Below, in pieces: positions 8,167 to 16,613 of a stretch of 48,640 nucleotides of DNA. The notes under the pieces were generated by a model that saw only the letters and a list, made by a program, of their open reading frames with translations, was not told the origin of the DNA and did not search any database. The position numbers and the translations under genes are program-made. Origin of the DNA: Bacillota bacterium (GTDB lineage: Bacteria > Bacillota > Clostridia > Peptostreptococcales > Anaerovoracaceae). Positions within the stretch are counted from its first letter, which is position 1. Each line of letters begins with the position of its first letter. The stretch covers positions 1-48,640 of the forward strand of contig JARBUO010000009.1 of assembly GCA_029239605.1 (NCBI GenBank). The letters run 5' to 3'.

Positions 8167-10223
8167 ACATTCTAAAAAATGTAGTGGTTTTATTTGTTGT
8201 CATGATAGTGGCACTGATCATTATCCCGTTGCCTCCGATTTTTTTGGATTTTATGTTCATCTTGAGCATCGCGGTCTCCTTGATCATTCTGCTCACAACC
8301 ATGTTCATCGGAGGGCCTTTGGACTTCTCTATTTTCCCGTCCCTCCTGCTGATCACGACCCTGCTCCGACTGGCATTGAACATCTCTTCTACTCGTTTGA
8401 TTCTGTCAAACGGCGGAGAAGCGGGGCAGGTAATCGCTACCTTTGGTAATTTCGTACTGGGCGGCAACGCTGTTGTTGGATTTATCGTATTTATTATCAT
8501 CGTAATCGTCCAGTTCATCGTTATCACAAAGGGTGCGGAACGAATTGCGGAAGTATCTGCGAGGTTTACGCTGGACGCAATGCCAGGAAAACAGATGGCG
8601 ATCGATGCAGATCTGAGCTCAGGGCTGATCAACGAGCAGGAAGCAAGAGAAAGAAGAAAGTACATCCAGCGCGAAGCGGAATTTTACGGAGCGATGGATG
8701 GAGCCACGAAACTGGTAAAAGGGGATGCCATCGCATCTATTATCATAGCCATGGTAAACCTGATTGCAGGAACCATCATCGGTATGATCCAGGGAGGAAT
8801 GTCCTTTACAGAGGTCCTTACCGTATATTCCATTGCAACAGTGGGTGATGGTCTTGTGAGTCAGGTTCCTGCGCTGATGATCTCAACTGCAACGGGTATG
8901 ATCGTTACGAGAGCAGCATCAGACAGCAATCTCAACGAAGATGTAAAGAATCAGTTCCTCTCTCAGCCGAAAGTACTTTTGATCTCAGGGATTGTCATTC
9001 TGGCGATGTGTTTTATCCCAGGGGCACCCATTATACAGATTGGAGTGCTGGCATTGGTTCTCATCGCGCTTGGAATTAGCCTCATGCGCTCCACTGCCGT
9101 TCAGCAGCAGAAGGAAGAAGTCTCCGAAATGCAGGAATTTCTCGAAGAGGAAAGCAACGAAGCGAACTTTTACCGCAACATTGATAATGTGTATAATCTT
9201 TTGGGCGTGGAGCCCATTGAAATGGAATTCGGATATTCCCTGCTGCCGCTGGTTGACGAAGGAAGCGGAGGCAGTTTTATTGATAGAATCGTTATTTTCC
9301 GGAAGCAGTTTGCTCTGGAAATGGGCGTGGTGGTTCCCACCGTTCGGCTTCGGGACAATGGATTGATCAACCCCAACCAATACTTGATCAAGATCAAAGG
9401 GGAAGAGGTTGCCCGGGGGGAAGTTCTGGTGGATTACTATCTGGCCCTCGATCCGGGGAACTGTACAGGTCCTATTGAGGGCATCGATACCATTGAACCT
9501 GCTTATGGTATTCCCGGAAAATGGATTACTGAAAGTGAACGGGAGATGGCTGAAGTTTACGGCTACACAGTAATTGATGCACTGTCCGTGATCGTAACTC
9601 ATCTGTCCGAAATGATCAAAAAGCATATTCATGAGCTGGTAAGCCGACAGGACATTAATATTCTCCTGCAGAACGTATCAAAGGCCAACCAGGCCATTGT
9701 AGATGACGTGATCCCGGGCGTGATCAGCGTATCGGATCTTCAGAAGATTCTTATGAACCTTCTGAAAGAGGGAATTCCCATCAGGGATATGGAAAGCATT
9801 CTGGAAACGCTGGGGGATCAGGGAATCGCCATTAAGGATACGGATTTGCTGACGGAATACGTAAGACAGAAGCTAAAGCGGACCATCACAAGAAAATATA
9901 CGGATGGAGCAAGTATCAAGGTGATTTCTCTTGATCAGGGGATTGAGAATACCATTCTCAGTTCCGCCAAGAAAAGTGAGCACGGTACTTACCTCGCCAT
10001 CGAGCCCCAGGTGGTTCAGCGAATCGTGGAAGGTGTATCAGAACAAATTGACAAGGTAAAAGATCTGATGCATCAGCCGGTGATTCTCACATCCCCCATT
10101 GTAAGAATTTATTTCAAAAGACTGATCGATCAGTTTATGCCGAATCTTACGGTGCTGTCCTTTAACGAAATCGACACCAATATACAGATTCAGGCCATCG
10201 GTATCATACAAATCAGAGATTAG
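8163..10223 (+). CDS. flhA: Flagellar export apparatus protein FlhA
   Basis: FlhA is the large export-gate subunit: a nonameric ring that docks chaperone-substrate complexes and helps couple the proton gradient to export. The 686 residues comprise about eight N-terminal membrane helices (to about 310) and a large cytoplasmic domain. The FHIPEP-type loop is visible as ARFTLDAMPGKQMAIDADL (about 135-155). In B. subtilis flhF and flhG follow; here sigma-D follows directly after 44 bases. Confidence 0.96.
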   Translation: MNILKNVVVLFVVMIVALIIIPLPPIFLDFMFILSIAVSLIILLTTMFIGGPLDFSIFPSLLLITTLLRLALNISSTRLILSNGGEAGQVIATFGNFVLGGNAVVGFIVFIIIVIVQFIVITKGAERIAEVSARFTLDAMPGKQMAIDADLSSGLINEQEARERRKYIQREAEFYGAMDGATKLVKGDAIASIIIAMVNLIAGTIIGMIQGGMSFTEVLTVYSIATVGDGLVSQVPALMISTATGMIVTRAASDSNLNEDVKNQFLSQPKVLLISGIVILAMCFIPGAPIIQIGVLALVLIALGISLMRSTAVQQQKEEVSEMQEFLEEESNEANFYRNIDNVYNLLGVEPIEMEFGYSLLPLVDEGSGGSFIDRIVIFRKQFALEMGVVVPTVRLRDNGLINPNQYLIKIKGEEVARGEVLVDYYLALDPGNCTGPIEGIDTIEPAYGIPGKWITESEREMAEVYGYTVIDALSVIVTHLSEMIKKHIHELVSRQDINILLQNVSKANQAIVDDVIPGVISVSDLQKILMNLLKEGIPIRDMESILETLGDQGIAIKDTDLLTEYVRQKLKRTITRKYTDGASIKVISLDQGIENTILSSAKKSEHGTYLAIEPQVVQRIVEGVSEQIDKVKDLMHQPVILTSPIVRIYFKRLIDQFMPNLTVLSFNEIDTNIQIQAIGIIQIRD

Positions 10224-10267
10224 CAAAACAGTATTAACCAGATTTTCAGGAAAAGAGGTGAGGTTTC

Positions 10268-11035
10268 ATGTATTCTGCCGAAGTGAATGACGACGATAAA
10301 CTCCTGCGGCTGTGGGACGGTTATAAACGGAATAAAAGCATTGAAGCAAGAAATGAAATTGTGTTACAATATACCAATCTTGTCAGGAAAATCGTTCTGA
10401 GATTCAAAGGAAGCTATAGCAATTTCGGGCAGCTGGACGATATGGTAAACCAGGGCATCATCGCTTTGATTGACGCCGTCGAAAAATTCGACCCCGATAT
10501 GGGCAATAAGTTTGAAACCTTTGCATCTCTTAAAATAAAAGGTGCAATCATCGATTTTATGCGAAAGCAGGATTGGGTCCCAAGAAACCAGAGGAACCTC
10601 TCCAAGGAGCTGGATGAGATTTATAACGAATTGTACGCCGAGCGGGGATATGAACCTACAAAGCAGGAAATGGCGGATAAGATGGGGGTTACCCTGCCCA
10701 ATCTGGATAAAATACTGCAGCAGAGGCATAACTCCATCATTCTCTCCTATGAAGAAGCGATAAATGAAAAAATGATGATCGCATCACCCCTAATCGTCAA
10801 CGACAGCGATAAGGAGACGCCGGAAACAGGGCTTCTATATGATGAACTGAAGGAAAAGCTCATGGAGGCCATCGATCAGCTCAACGAAAAAGAACGGCTG
10901 GTTGTGTCACTCTATTATTATGAAAACCTAAAATTGAAGGAAATTGCGGAAGTCATGAGTATTACCGAATCCAGGGTTTCTCAGATCCATTCCGCAGCGA
11001 TTATAAAGATGAAAAACCGTTTGAATAACTATTAA
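10268..11035 (+). CDS. fliA: Flagellar sigma factor sigma-D/FliA (sigma-28)
   Basis: This sigma factor directs late flagellar and chemotaxis promoters. It has 255 residues with region 2 (IVLRFKGSYSNFGQLDDMV, then FETFASLKIKGAIIDFMRK), region 3 (about 110-150) and a region-4 helix-turn-helix near the C-terminus (LKEIAEVMSITESRVSQIH). GAGGTGAGG precedes the ATG. Three sigma-28-type promoters with identical 11-base spacers occur downstream in this window (17748, 19722, 26590), so its likely targets are close by. No anti-sigma flgM is seen here. Confidence 0.95.
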   Translation: MYSAEVNDDDKLLRLWDGYKRNKSIEARNEIVLQYTNLVRKIVLRFKGSYSNFGQLDDMVNQGIIALIDAVEKFDPDMGNKFETFASLKIKGAIIDFMRKQDWVPRNQRNLSKELDEIYNELYAERGYEPTKQEMADKMGVTLPNLDKILQQRHNSIILSYEEAINEKMMIASPLIVNDSDKETPETGLLYDELKEKLMEAIDQLNEKERLVVSLYYYENLKLKEIAEVMSITESRVSQIHSAAIIKMKNRLNNY

Positions 11036-11044
11036 ATTCTAATG

Positions 11045-11148
11045 GTAACTGTTCAGAAATAAGTAGGTTAAGCATTTGGATTGCGTCTGAAACCACCACC
11101 GATTGGCAAGGATGCAATACAAAAGCTTCACCATTCTCGAACAGTTAC
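11045..11148 (+). ncRNA. Candidate structured leader RNA between fliA and flgF
   Basis: Nested complementary segments fill most of the 131-base gap. P1 is a perfect 10-bp pair (11045-11054 with 11139-11148). P2 pairs 7 of 8 bases (11066-11073 with 11125-11132). P3 pairs 5 bases (11080-11084 with 11114-11118). P1 ends just before the flgF ribosome site (AGGAGG near 11154-11159). It matches no riboswitch class I recognise; a cis-acting control or processing element is inferred. Confidence 0.45.
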
Positions 11149-11166
11149 GATACAGGAGGTACCATA

Positions 11167-11931
11167 ATGGTAAGAGGTCTTTACTCCGCAGCAGCGGGAG
11201 TTTTTACCCGGCAAAAAGCAATGAATACAATTGCAAATAATATCTCCAACGCCGCCACCGCCGGTTATAAAAGCAGTGTAACGGTGGAATCCAGTTTTGG
11301 AGAACATCTTGTTGCGAGAATGAGTAAACTGGAGGGGGTTTCAAGCAATAATATCGGGCCGGGTGCATTTATCACAATCAACAGTTCGGAAGAGACAGAC
11401 TTTACCCAGGGCAGTCTGGAATCTACAGGCAGACCAGTGGATATGGCCATAAACGGTCAGGGTTTCTTTCTGGTTGAAAGCGAAACCTATGGGCCGGTAC
11501 TGACAAGAAATGGTCAGTTTGAAGTCGACAGTGACGGGGATCTTTATCTCCCCGGTGTTGGGAAGGTACTGAATGATGGGGAAAACACCATTAACCTGGA
11601 GAACAGCAGCTTTACTGTCAGCCCGACAGGTGCAATCAGCGTTGATGGAGAAGAAGTGGACAGCCTCTATATTGCAGCGCCCGGAGAGGATGCTGTTTTG
11701 AAAAGCGTAGGTCCCGGCGTCTTTACCGTAGAGGATGCGAACTATGACCAGGCAGAGACTGAAAACTACTATTTAATGCAAGGCACTGTTGAAAAGTCAA
11801 ATATCAATATCGCGAAGGAAATGAGCAGGATGATTGCAGGACAAAGCCATTACCAGGCTTGCACGCAGATTGTCAAAATGTATGATGCAATTAATCAGAT
11901 CACAGTGAATCAAATCGGAAAGATCGGTTGA
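11167..11931 (+). CDS. flgF: Flagellar rod protein, FlgF-like
   Basis: A rod/hook family protein of 254 residues. The N-terminal core is MVRGLYSAAAGVFTRQ with MNTIANNISNAATAGYK; the middle has MAINGQGFFLVES; the C-terminal helix has YLMQGTVEKSNINIAKEMS. These proteins are exported by the type III apparatus and build the rod. It is paired with a second rod gene (11982), like flhO/flhP in Bacillus or flgF/flgG in enterics; being first and the more divergent, it is called FlgF-like, with the F/G assignment uncertain. AGGAGG precedes the ATG. Confidence 0.8.
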   Translation: MVRGLYSAAAGVFTRQKAMNTIANNISNAATAGYKSSVTVESSFGEHLVARMSKLEGVSSNNIGPGAFITINSSEETDFTQGSLESTGRPVDMAINGQGFFLVESETYGPVLTRNGQFEVDSDGDLYLPGVGKVLNDGENTINLENSSFTVSPTGAISVDGEEVDSLYIAAPGEDAVLKSVGPGVFTVEDANYDQAETENYYLMQGTVEKSNINIAKEMSRMIAGQSHYQACTQIVKMYDAINQITVNQIGKIG

Positions 11932-11981
11932 TTTGTCTTAGATCCTATTTCAACTGACAGTATAATATAAGGAGAAAAAAC

Positions 11982-12734
11982 ATGATCAGAGGATTTTATT
12001 CAGGGGCATCCTGTATCATAAGCCAGCAGACGAACCTAAATACCATTGCAAATAACGTCGCAAATGTCAATACCACTGCGTTTAAGCCGCAGCAGGCCGC
12101 TTTCTCTGCGCTGATGTATGAAAGCCTCTACGGCGGAGGCGGTGAAGGCAATTATATCCAGACCGGGCATGGTGTCAGAGTTGAGAAAACCGGCACAGAT
12201 TTTAATCAGGGTGACCTGATCAATACTAACCAGCCTATGGACTGTGCGATTCTTGGAAACGGATTTTTTGCCATAGAAAATCGGGAGGACGGAACCATAA
12301 CCTACAGCCGCGACGGCAGCTTCAAAATCAGCCTGGATGATTCCGAATCTTATCTTGTAAACGCCGCAGGAAACTATGTACTTGATGCGGACGGTGAGCG
12401 GATCGTCGTCCCTGAAACGACCACTTCTAAAGATTCCAACGGGAACACTGTAACGGAAGGCGGTTTCAAATCTTCCATGGTGGGCGTTTACACCTTTCCA
12501 AACCAGTACAGCCTTGAAGTAATTGGGGGGAATCAGTACAAAGAAACAGAAGCTTCCGGAGAGGCTGAAGTCATGGAAACGCCTAACGTAAAGAGTGGAT
12601 TCCTGGAAGGCTCCAGGGTGCAGATTGCGCAGGAACTTGTAAAAATGATTGAAGCGTCCAAAGGCTTTTCCTTCGGTTCCAAAATTGTACAAACTGCTGA
12701 TGAAATGGAGAAAATCATCAATCAACTCCGATAA
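11982..12734 (+). CDS. flgG: Flagellar distal rod protein, FlgG-like
   Basis: A 250-residue rod protein. The N-terminus is MIRGFYSGASCIISQQ followed by LNTIANNVANVNTTAFK, the centre has CAILGNGFFAIENR with YSRDGSF, and the C-terminal helix has GFLEGSRVQIAQELVKMIE. It would be exported and polymerised at the distal rod. AAGGAG lies ahead of the ATG. A gap of 258 bases with its own promoter candidate follows, so the rod genes may end one transcript unit. Confidence 0.82.
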   Translation: MIRGFYSGASCIISQQTNLNTIANNVANVNTTAFKPQQAAFSALMYESLYGGGGEGNYIQTGHGVRVEKTGTDFNQGDLINTNQPMDCAILGNGFFAIENREDGTITYSRDGSFKISLDDSESYLVNAAGNYVLDADGERIVVPETTTSKDSNGNTVTEGGFKSSMVGVYTFPNQYSLEVIGGNQYKETEASGEAEVMETPNVKSGFLEGSRVQIAQELVKMIEASKGFSFGSKIVQTADEMEKIINQLR

Positions 12735-12803
12735 ATCCTTAAGAATCAATTGACGATTCGTTTAGTTTCATCGAAACTTTTAGTGCAATATGATTAAAAT
12801 CTG

Positions 12804-12812
12804 TGCTATGAT
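12804..12812 (+). promoter_or_regulatory. Candidate extended -10 promoter ahead of fapA
   Basis: TGCTATGAT is a TGn-extended -10 element with 5 of 6 matches in the hexamer. The -35 region (TGCAAT at 12784-12789, 17-base spacer) is weak. It would start a transcript about 170 bases before fapA whose leader contains the hairpin at 12924-12969. Confidence 0.4.
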
Positions 12813-12923
12813 CAAATTAGCAGGAAAAATCATGCAGCAGAATCGTTTCTTTGATTTTTTAACAGCAGTTTTTTCGTTCCGTTTCATCAGATTACAGAAC
12901 ATTTTTAACTGCTGGCCAGCGCG

Positions 12924-12969
12924 TGTCTGAAAACTGTTTGTGCCACAGGCGGCAATGAGTTTTCAGACA
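12924..12969 (+). repeat. Leader hairpin just before the fapA ribosome site
   Basis: A perfect 12-bp inverted repeat (TGTCTGAAAACT at 12924-12935, complement at 12958-12969) encloses a second short stem (TGCC at 12941-12944, GGCA at 12951-12954). It ends about 10 bases before the AAGGAG ribosome site of fapA. No T-run follows, so it is more likely to act on translation or mRNA stability, or as an operator, than as a terminator. Confidence 0.5.
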
Positions 12970-12992
12970 AGCCATAAGGTAAGGAGAGGAAA

Positions 12993-14426
12993 ATGAACCA
13001 AGTCGAAACACCGCAAAATAGTCTGAATGAAGATGAAATTCCCCAAAGTAAACCGCCTACTCTAATCGAAGTCAGTTCCAGCGAGGATGGGATGACGGGC
13101 TACATTAAAATGGTCAAGCAATGTCCTGAGCCTGATCTGCCGACAAAAGAGCAGCTCATGGATGCGCTCACGGCGAATAAAATCATTTATGGCATCAAGG
13201 AGACCTCAGTAGAAAAACTGGCAGCAAGACCGATTTACAATATCAGGATTGAAGTTGCCAAAGGATTGGCACCGGTGGACGGGGAAGACGGCGAAATTAC
13301 ATACTTTGTAAAACGGGATTCAGAATACCATCCTGAGTATAATCTGGAGGGATCCATCGATTATAAGAATCTTGACTATTTTCAGATCGTGAGTAAAGAC
13401 CAGCTTCTGGCTGAAATCAAAAAGGAGACGGAGGGTATCGACGGGAAAAACATCTACGGCGGTATTATGCCCTCCAGAAGCGGAAGACCCGCAGGCTCAC
13501 CCGTTGGTAAGAACACACATCTGATTGAAAACAATACCCGGCTTGTGGCAGATTGCGACGGCGTAATTCGATTTCTCAGGGATTCGGTTGACGTAAACGA
13601 TATGCTGAAAGTAAAATCCAGCGTAGACCAGCTGACCGGCAACATTAAATTTTCCGGTGACGTAACCATTGAAGGGGATGTCTGTGACGGCTTCTCTGTA
13701 AAATCAGGCGGTAATATCATCGTCAAGGGTGTTGTGGAAGATGCGGATATTGAGGCAGCAGGTAACGTTCATATTTCAAATGGAATCAACGGCGGAGGCC
13801 AAAATAAAATTTTTGTCGGCGGAAATTTGAAATGCAAATACATCGAACACGCGAATATTCATGTAGAGGGAAGTATTAACGCAGACTATATTATTGACAG
13901 CAATGTGACCTGTATGGGAAATATAGAGCTTGCCGGAGGCAGAGAGCTTGTGGCAGGAGGAGACATTAAGGTTCTTGGTCGGCTTCAAGCGAAAGACATT
14001 GGAACGGCCAGTGAAAGAACGACTAAGATCGAAGTATTAGGCGTAAAAATTATGGACACGGAATCTATAGATAAGCTGGTGCAGGAAAGGGACGAGCTTG
14101 GCGTCAAATTGCAGCAGCTGGCTGAGAGTACCGCGAAATTGAGCCAGTCCAGAATGGGCGCAGGAGAATCTGTCATGGAGCAGTTATCCATGGCGAAACG
14201 GCAGATCCTCACTTTAAAAGACAAAATTGAACTATTGAATTCGCAGATTCAGCAGCTCGAAAAAGACTGGACCATGGAATTCCCCGGCGCGATTCTATGT
14301 AAAAGAAAGATCTACCAGGGGGTAAAGATCAATTTCGGTGAAGAGAGGTTCCACTTTGAACTGGATAACATAGAACATTGCAGAATCTTTTGGAGTGAAG
14401 GAAATATTGTTCACGGTATGCTATAG
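12993..14426 (+). CDS. fapA: FapA family (DUF342) protein
   Basis: A 477-residue DUF342 protein. An N-terminal region (to about 190) precedes repeated beta-helix strands (about 200-330) with VTIEGDVCDGFSVKSGGNI, VHISNGINGGG and ELAGGRELVAGGDI. A coiled-coil segment (about 350-425) and a short C-terminal cap follow. FapA was named for flagellar assembly in Vibrio, and DUF342 proteins are often encoded in flagellar or chemotaxis operons; the molecular function is unknown, with roles at the membrane or with polymers proposed. AAGGAGAGG precedes the ATG. The PilZ gene follows after 34 bases. Confidence 0.85.
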   Translation: MNQVETPQNSLNEDEIPQSKPPTLIEVSSSEDGMTGYIKMVKQCPEPDLPTKEQLMDALTANKIIYGIKETSVEKLAARPIYNIRIEVAKGLAPVDGEDGEITYFVKRDSEYHPEYNLEGSIDYKNLDYFQIVSKDQLLAEIKKETEGIDGKNIYGGIMPSRSGRPAGSPVGKNTHLIENNTRLVADCDGVIRFLRDSVDVNDMLKVKSSVDQLTGNIKFSGDVTIEGDVCDGFSVKSGGNIIVKGVVEDADIEAAGNVHISNGINGGGQNKIFVGGNLKCKYIEHANIHVEGSINADYIIDSNVTCMGNIELAGGRELVAGGDIKVLGRLQAKDIGTASERTTKIEVLGVKIMDTESIDKLVQERDELGVKLQQLAESTAKLSQSRMGAGESVMEQLSMAKRQILTLKDKIELLNSQIQQLEKDWTMEFPGAILCKRKIYQGVKINFGEERFHFELDNIEHCRIFWSEGNIVHGML

Positions 14427-14460
14427 GAAATCGGTCCTGAAAATGTGAGGTGAGAACAGC

Positions 14461-15105
14461 TTGGCGGATAATCGTTCTTATATAAAAATCAGCGTATTTT
14501 ACTCAGAGGGACAAAAAACAATCTCCTCGAATAATATTAGTGCTCTTGATGACAGAATTATTCTGAGAGGGGAAGATTTTGATCTGGTTCCTCATAAATC
14601 CATAGTGGACGTAGCAGGTTATCTAAAAGACGGAGTTGTTTTCATGAGCGGAAGGATAACCCTTTCCACGACATCTCAGGTCAACCTGGATATTATAAAA
14701 ACTGACAACAAACAGGAGAGAAGAACCTATTTAAAAGTCAAGGCAGATTTAAAGACGAAGCTCCTGAGAGCTTATTCCAAGGGAAAGCGCAAACGATCCT
14801 ATCGGATTGATGAAGTGATCCAAACGAGAGACATCAGTCTGGGAGGTATCGCTTTCTTTTCCAATCGTACACTGCTAAAAAAACAAATGATAACCATTGA
14901 TTTTAATTCCATAAAGCCGGGTTTTATTGCAAAGGCGGAAATTCTAAGAAAAGAAAGAGGACCATTTGCAGGCTTCCGCTTTAAATATGGATGCCGTTTT
15001 TTGGATGTTGGAGGCGAGGAAGAACGGGTTCTCTGTGAGTTTGTATTTAAAAAACAGCTCGAAAATCATAGAAAATTAACCCTGATGCAGGATGACATGA
15101 ACTAG
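14461..15105 (+). CDS. PilZ-domain protein, YcgR-like flagellar brake
   Basis: A 214-residue protein with an N-terminal YcgR-like barrel (about 1-82) and a C-terminal PilZ domain (about 84-205). YcgR-type proteins bind cyclic di-GMP and slow the motor. The second PilZ motif is intact (DISLGG, residues 124-129). The first is usually RxxxR but reads R88-T-Y-L-K92, so the second arginine is lysine; ligand affinity may be altered. The start is a TTG with GAGGTGAG upstream. It lies between fapA and a ParA/ComFB pair, which fits control of motility by cyclic di-GMP. Confidence 0.82.
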   Translation: MADNRSYIKISVFYSEGQKTISSNNISALDDRIILRGEDFDLVPHKSIVDVAGYLKDGVVFMSGRITLSTTSQVNLDIIKTDNKQERRTYLKVKADLKTKLLRAYSKGKRKRSYRIDEVIQTRDISLGGIAFFSNRTLLKKQMITIDFNSIKPGFIAKAEILRKERGPFAGFRFKYGCRFLDVGGEEERVLCEFVFKKQLENHRKLTLMQDDMN

Positions 15106-15130
15106 AAAATGACGAATGGAGGCGGGACTG

Positions 15131-15919
15131 ATGTCCAAAACAGTTGCTATAACAAATCAAAAAGGCGGTGTGGGTAAGACGTCCACGGCAAGTGCGGTAG
15201 TCAGCGGTTTGGCTGAGAAAGGCTACAAGATTCTGGCGATTGATCTTGACCCTCAAGGTAATTTAGGATTTTGTCTTGGCGCCGAAATAGACAACAGCCC
15301 GACGGTATACGAGCTGATGAAAGGGACGGTTCCTGTTGAGCAGGTAATCCAGCGGAATCAGAATATTGATATTATCCCATCCAATATTCTGCTCAGCGGA
15401 GCAGAACTGGAATTTTCACAGCTTGGCAGAGAATATCTGCTGAAAAACGGGATTGCTCCTGTCAGAGACAATTATGACTATATTGTGATTGATACCCCAC
15501 CGGCATTAAATATCCTTACCGTCAATGCTTATACGGCCACGGATAATATTATTATCCCAATGATTCCGGAGATTTTAAGCCTTCTTGGAATTTCACAGCT
15601 GAGAGAAACCATTGAATTGGTAAAAGGGATTTATAATCCTAAAATTGAAGTACTGGGCATTCTTTTAAATAAATATGACAAGCGAAGAATCCTTACAAAA
15701 GACGTGGAAGAAATGGCAGAGATTATCGCAAAAGAACTGTATACAAAAGTATTCAAAACCAAAATTCGCTCCTCTGTTTCGGTGGCGGAAGCACCTGCTC
15801 ATGGAGAAAGCGTATATAAGTATTCTCCAAGAGCAAATACGACAAAGGACTATCGTCAGCTTGTTGATGAGTTGATTACTCAGAAGGGAATGAAACTGGA
15901 TGGCGAAGAAAAGCAATAA
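15131..15919 (+). CDS. ParA/Soj-type ATPase in the chemotaxis operon
   Basis: A 262-residue ParA-family ATPase. It has the deviant Walker A motif KGGVGKTS (residues 11-18), the A' motif AIDLDPQGN, Walker B VIDTPPALN, and a C-terminal ParA region with AEAPAHGESV. The ATG at 15131 is chosen over 15116 because GGAGG (15118-15122) sits 8 bases upstream. It lacks the N-terminal DQAxxLR stretch by which FlhG activates FlhF, and no flhF is nearby, so it looks more like Soj or the Vibrio ParC class that positions chemoreceptor arrays. Its 3' end overlaps the ComFB gene by 20 bases, suggesting a functional pair. The chemotaxis role is inferred from context. Confidence 0.85.
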   Translation: MSKTVAITNQKGGVGKTSTASAVVSGLAEKGYKILAIDLDPQGNLGFCLGAEIDNSPTVYELMKGTVPVEQVIQRNQNIDIIPSNILLSGAELEFSQLGREYLLKNGIAPVRDNYDYIVIDTPPALNILTVNAYTATDNIIIPMIPEILSLLGISQLRETIELVKGIYNPKIEVLGILLNKYDKRRILTKDVEEMAEIIAKELYTKVFKTKIRSSVSVAEAPAHGESVYKYSPRANTTKDYRQLVDELITQKGMKLDGEEKQ

Positions 15920-16604
15920 AACAGAGCACGTTCTGAAGCTGATTACAAAAAATGATGATGCGGATCAGGACGATCTGTTTGGTTTGCAGCAGGAGTTTGC
16001 CGGGAGCAGCAGTTCTGATCCAGCTTCCAAACCGGACGAGCCCCTCAAAGCGGAGAAGCCGAAGCGGGGAAAAGGCGTTAAGACCGAAGAACCAACTTCT
16101 GTAGGAGCGCTCCAGGAAAAAGCTGAGATACCGAAAAAGCCAGCAGAAACGGTGGAAGCGGTCAGGGAGGCAACTGAAAAAGCAGAGGTGCGCAAGGAGA
16201 CAGCGAGCGCCGAAGCTTCGATTAAAGAAACCGAAGATACAGCAGCGGTAACCCAGAATGCAGCACCTAAAACAGCTTCAGCCTCCGGGGCTATTGAAGC
16301 GGATAACGGGGCCAGTGCCATTCTTTGCGAGCGCGGACACCTGATCAATCTGGCAGAGGTATTGGTGAAAGAAAAGGTTGCACTGGTAATGGAAAAAATG
16401 AAAGTGTGCACGTGCAGAACCTGTGTCAATGATATCCTGGCACTTACTTTAAATACACTGCCTGCGAAATACGTAACAACCGATACGGGCAAGCAGTACC
16501 TGCAACTGGATACTTATAAAAAGCAATATGAAACAGATATACTGGCCGCATTGACCAAGGCCTGCGTCCGTGTCAAGGCTTCCCCGAGACACGTGAAAGA
16601 ATGA
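15900..16604 (+). CDS. ComFB-domain protein with long disordered linker
   Basis: A 234-residue protein in two parts. Residues 1-140 are low-complexity, rich in Lys, Glu, Ala, Ser and Pro, and probably disordered after a short basic start. Residues about 142-230 match the ComFB family: a helix EVLVKEKVALVMEKM, then CTCRTC (Cys170, 172, 175), DILALTLNTLPAKYVTT and a final helix. ComFB of the B. subtilis competence locus has this small domain, and members have recently been reported to bind cyclic dinucleotides. The gene starts inside the parA 3' end, so the two are probably translated together. A cyclic-dinucleotide-reading partner of the ParA protein is an inference. Confidence 0.78.
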   Translation: MAKKSNKTEHVLKLITKNDDADQDDLFGLQQEFAGSSSSDPASKPDEPLKAEKPKRGKGVKTEEPTSVGALQEKAEIPKKPAETVEAVREATEKAEVRKETASAEASIKETEDTAAVTQNAAPKTASASGAIEADNGASAILCERGHLINLAEVLVKEKVALVMEKMKVCTCRTCVNDILALTLNTLPAKYVTTDTGKQYLQLDTYKKQYETDILAALTKACVRVKASPRHVKE

Positions 16605-16613
16605 GGTGAAGAT

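Noticed and set aside
12036..12749. A 237-codon minus-strand frame within flgG
   Set aside because: Antisense shadow of an intact rod protein gene, with no start signal.
15131..15919. Calling the ParA protein FlhG/YlxH
   Set aside because: It has no N-terminal FlhF-activating DQAxxLR stretch, no flhF is present, and the length and motifs fit Soj-like ParA better.
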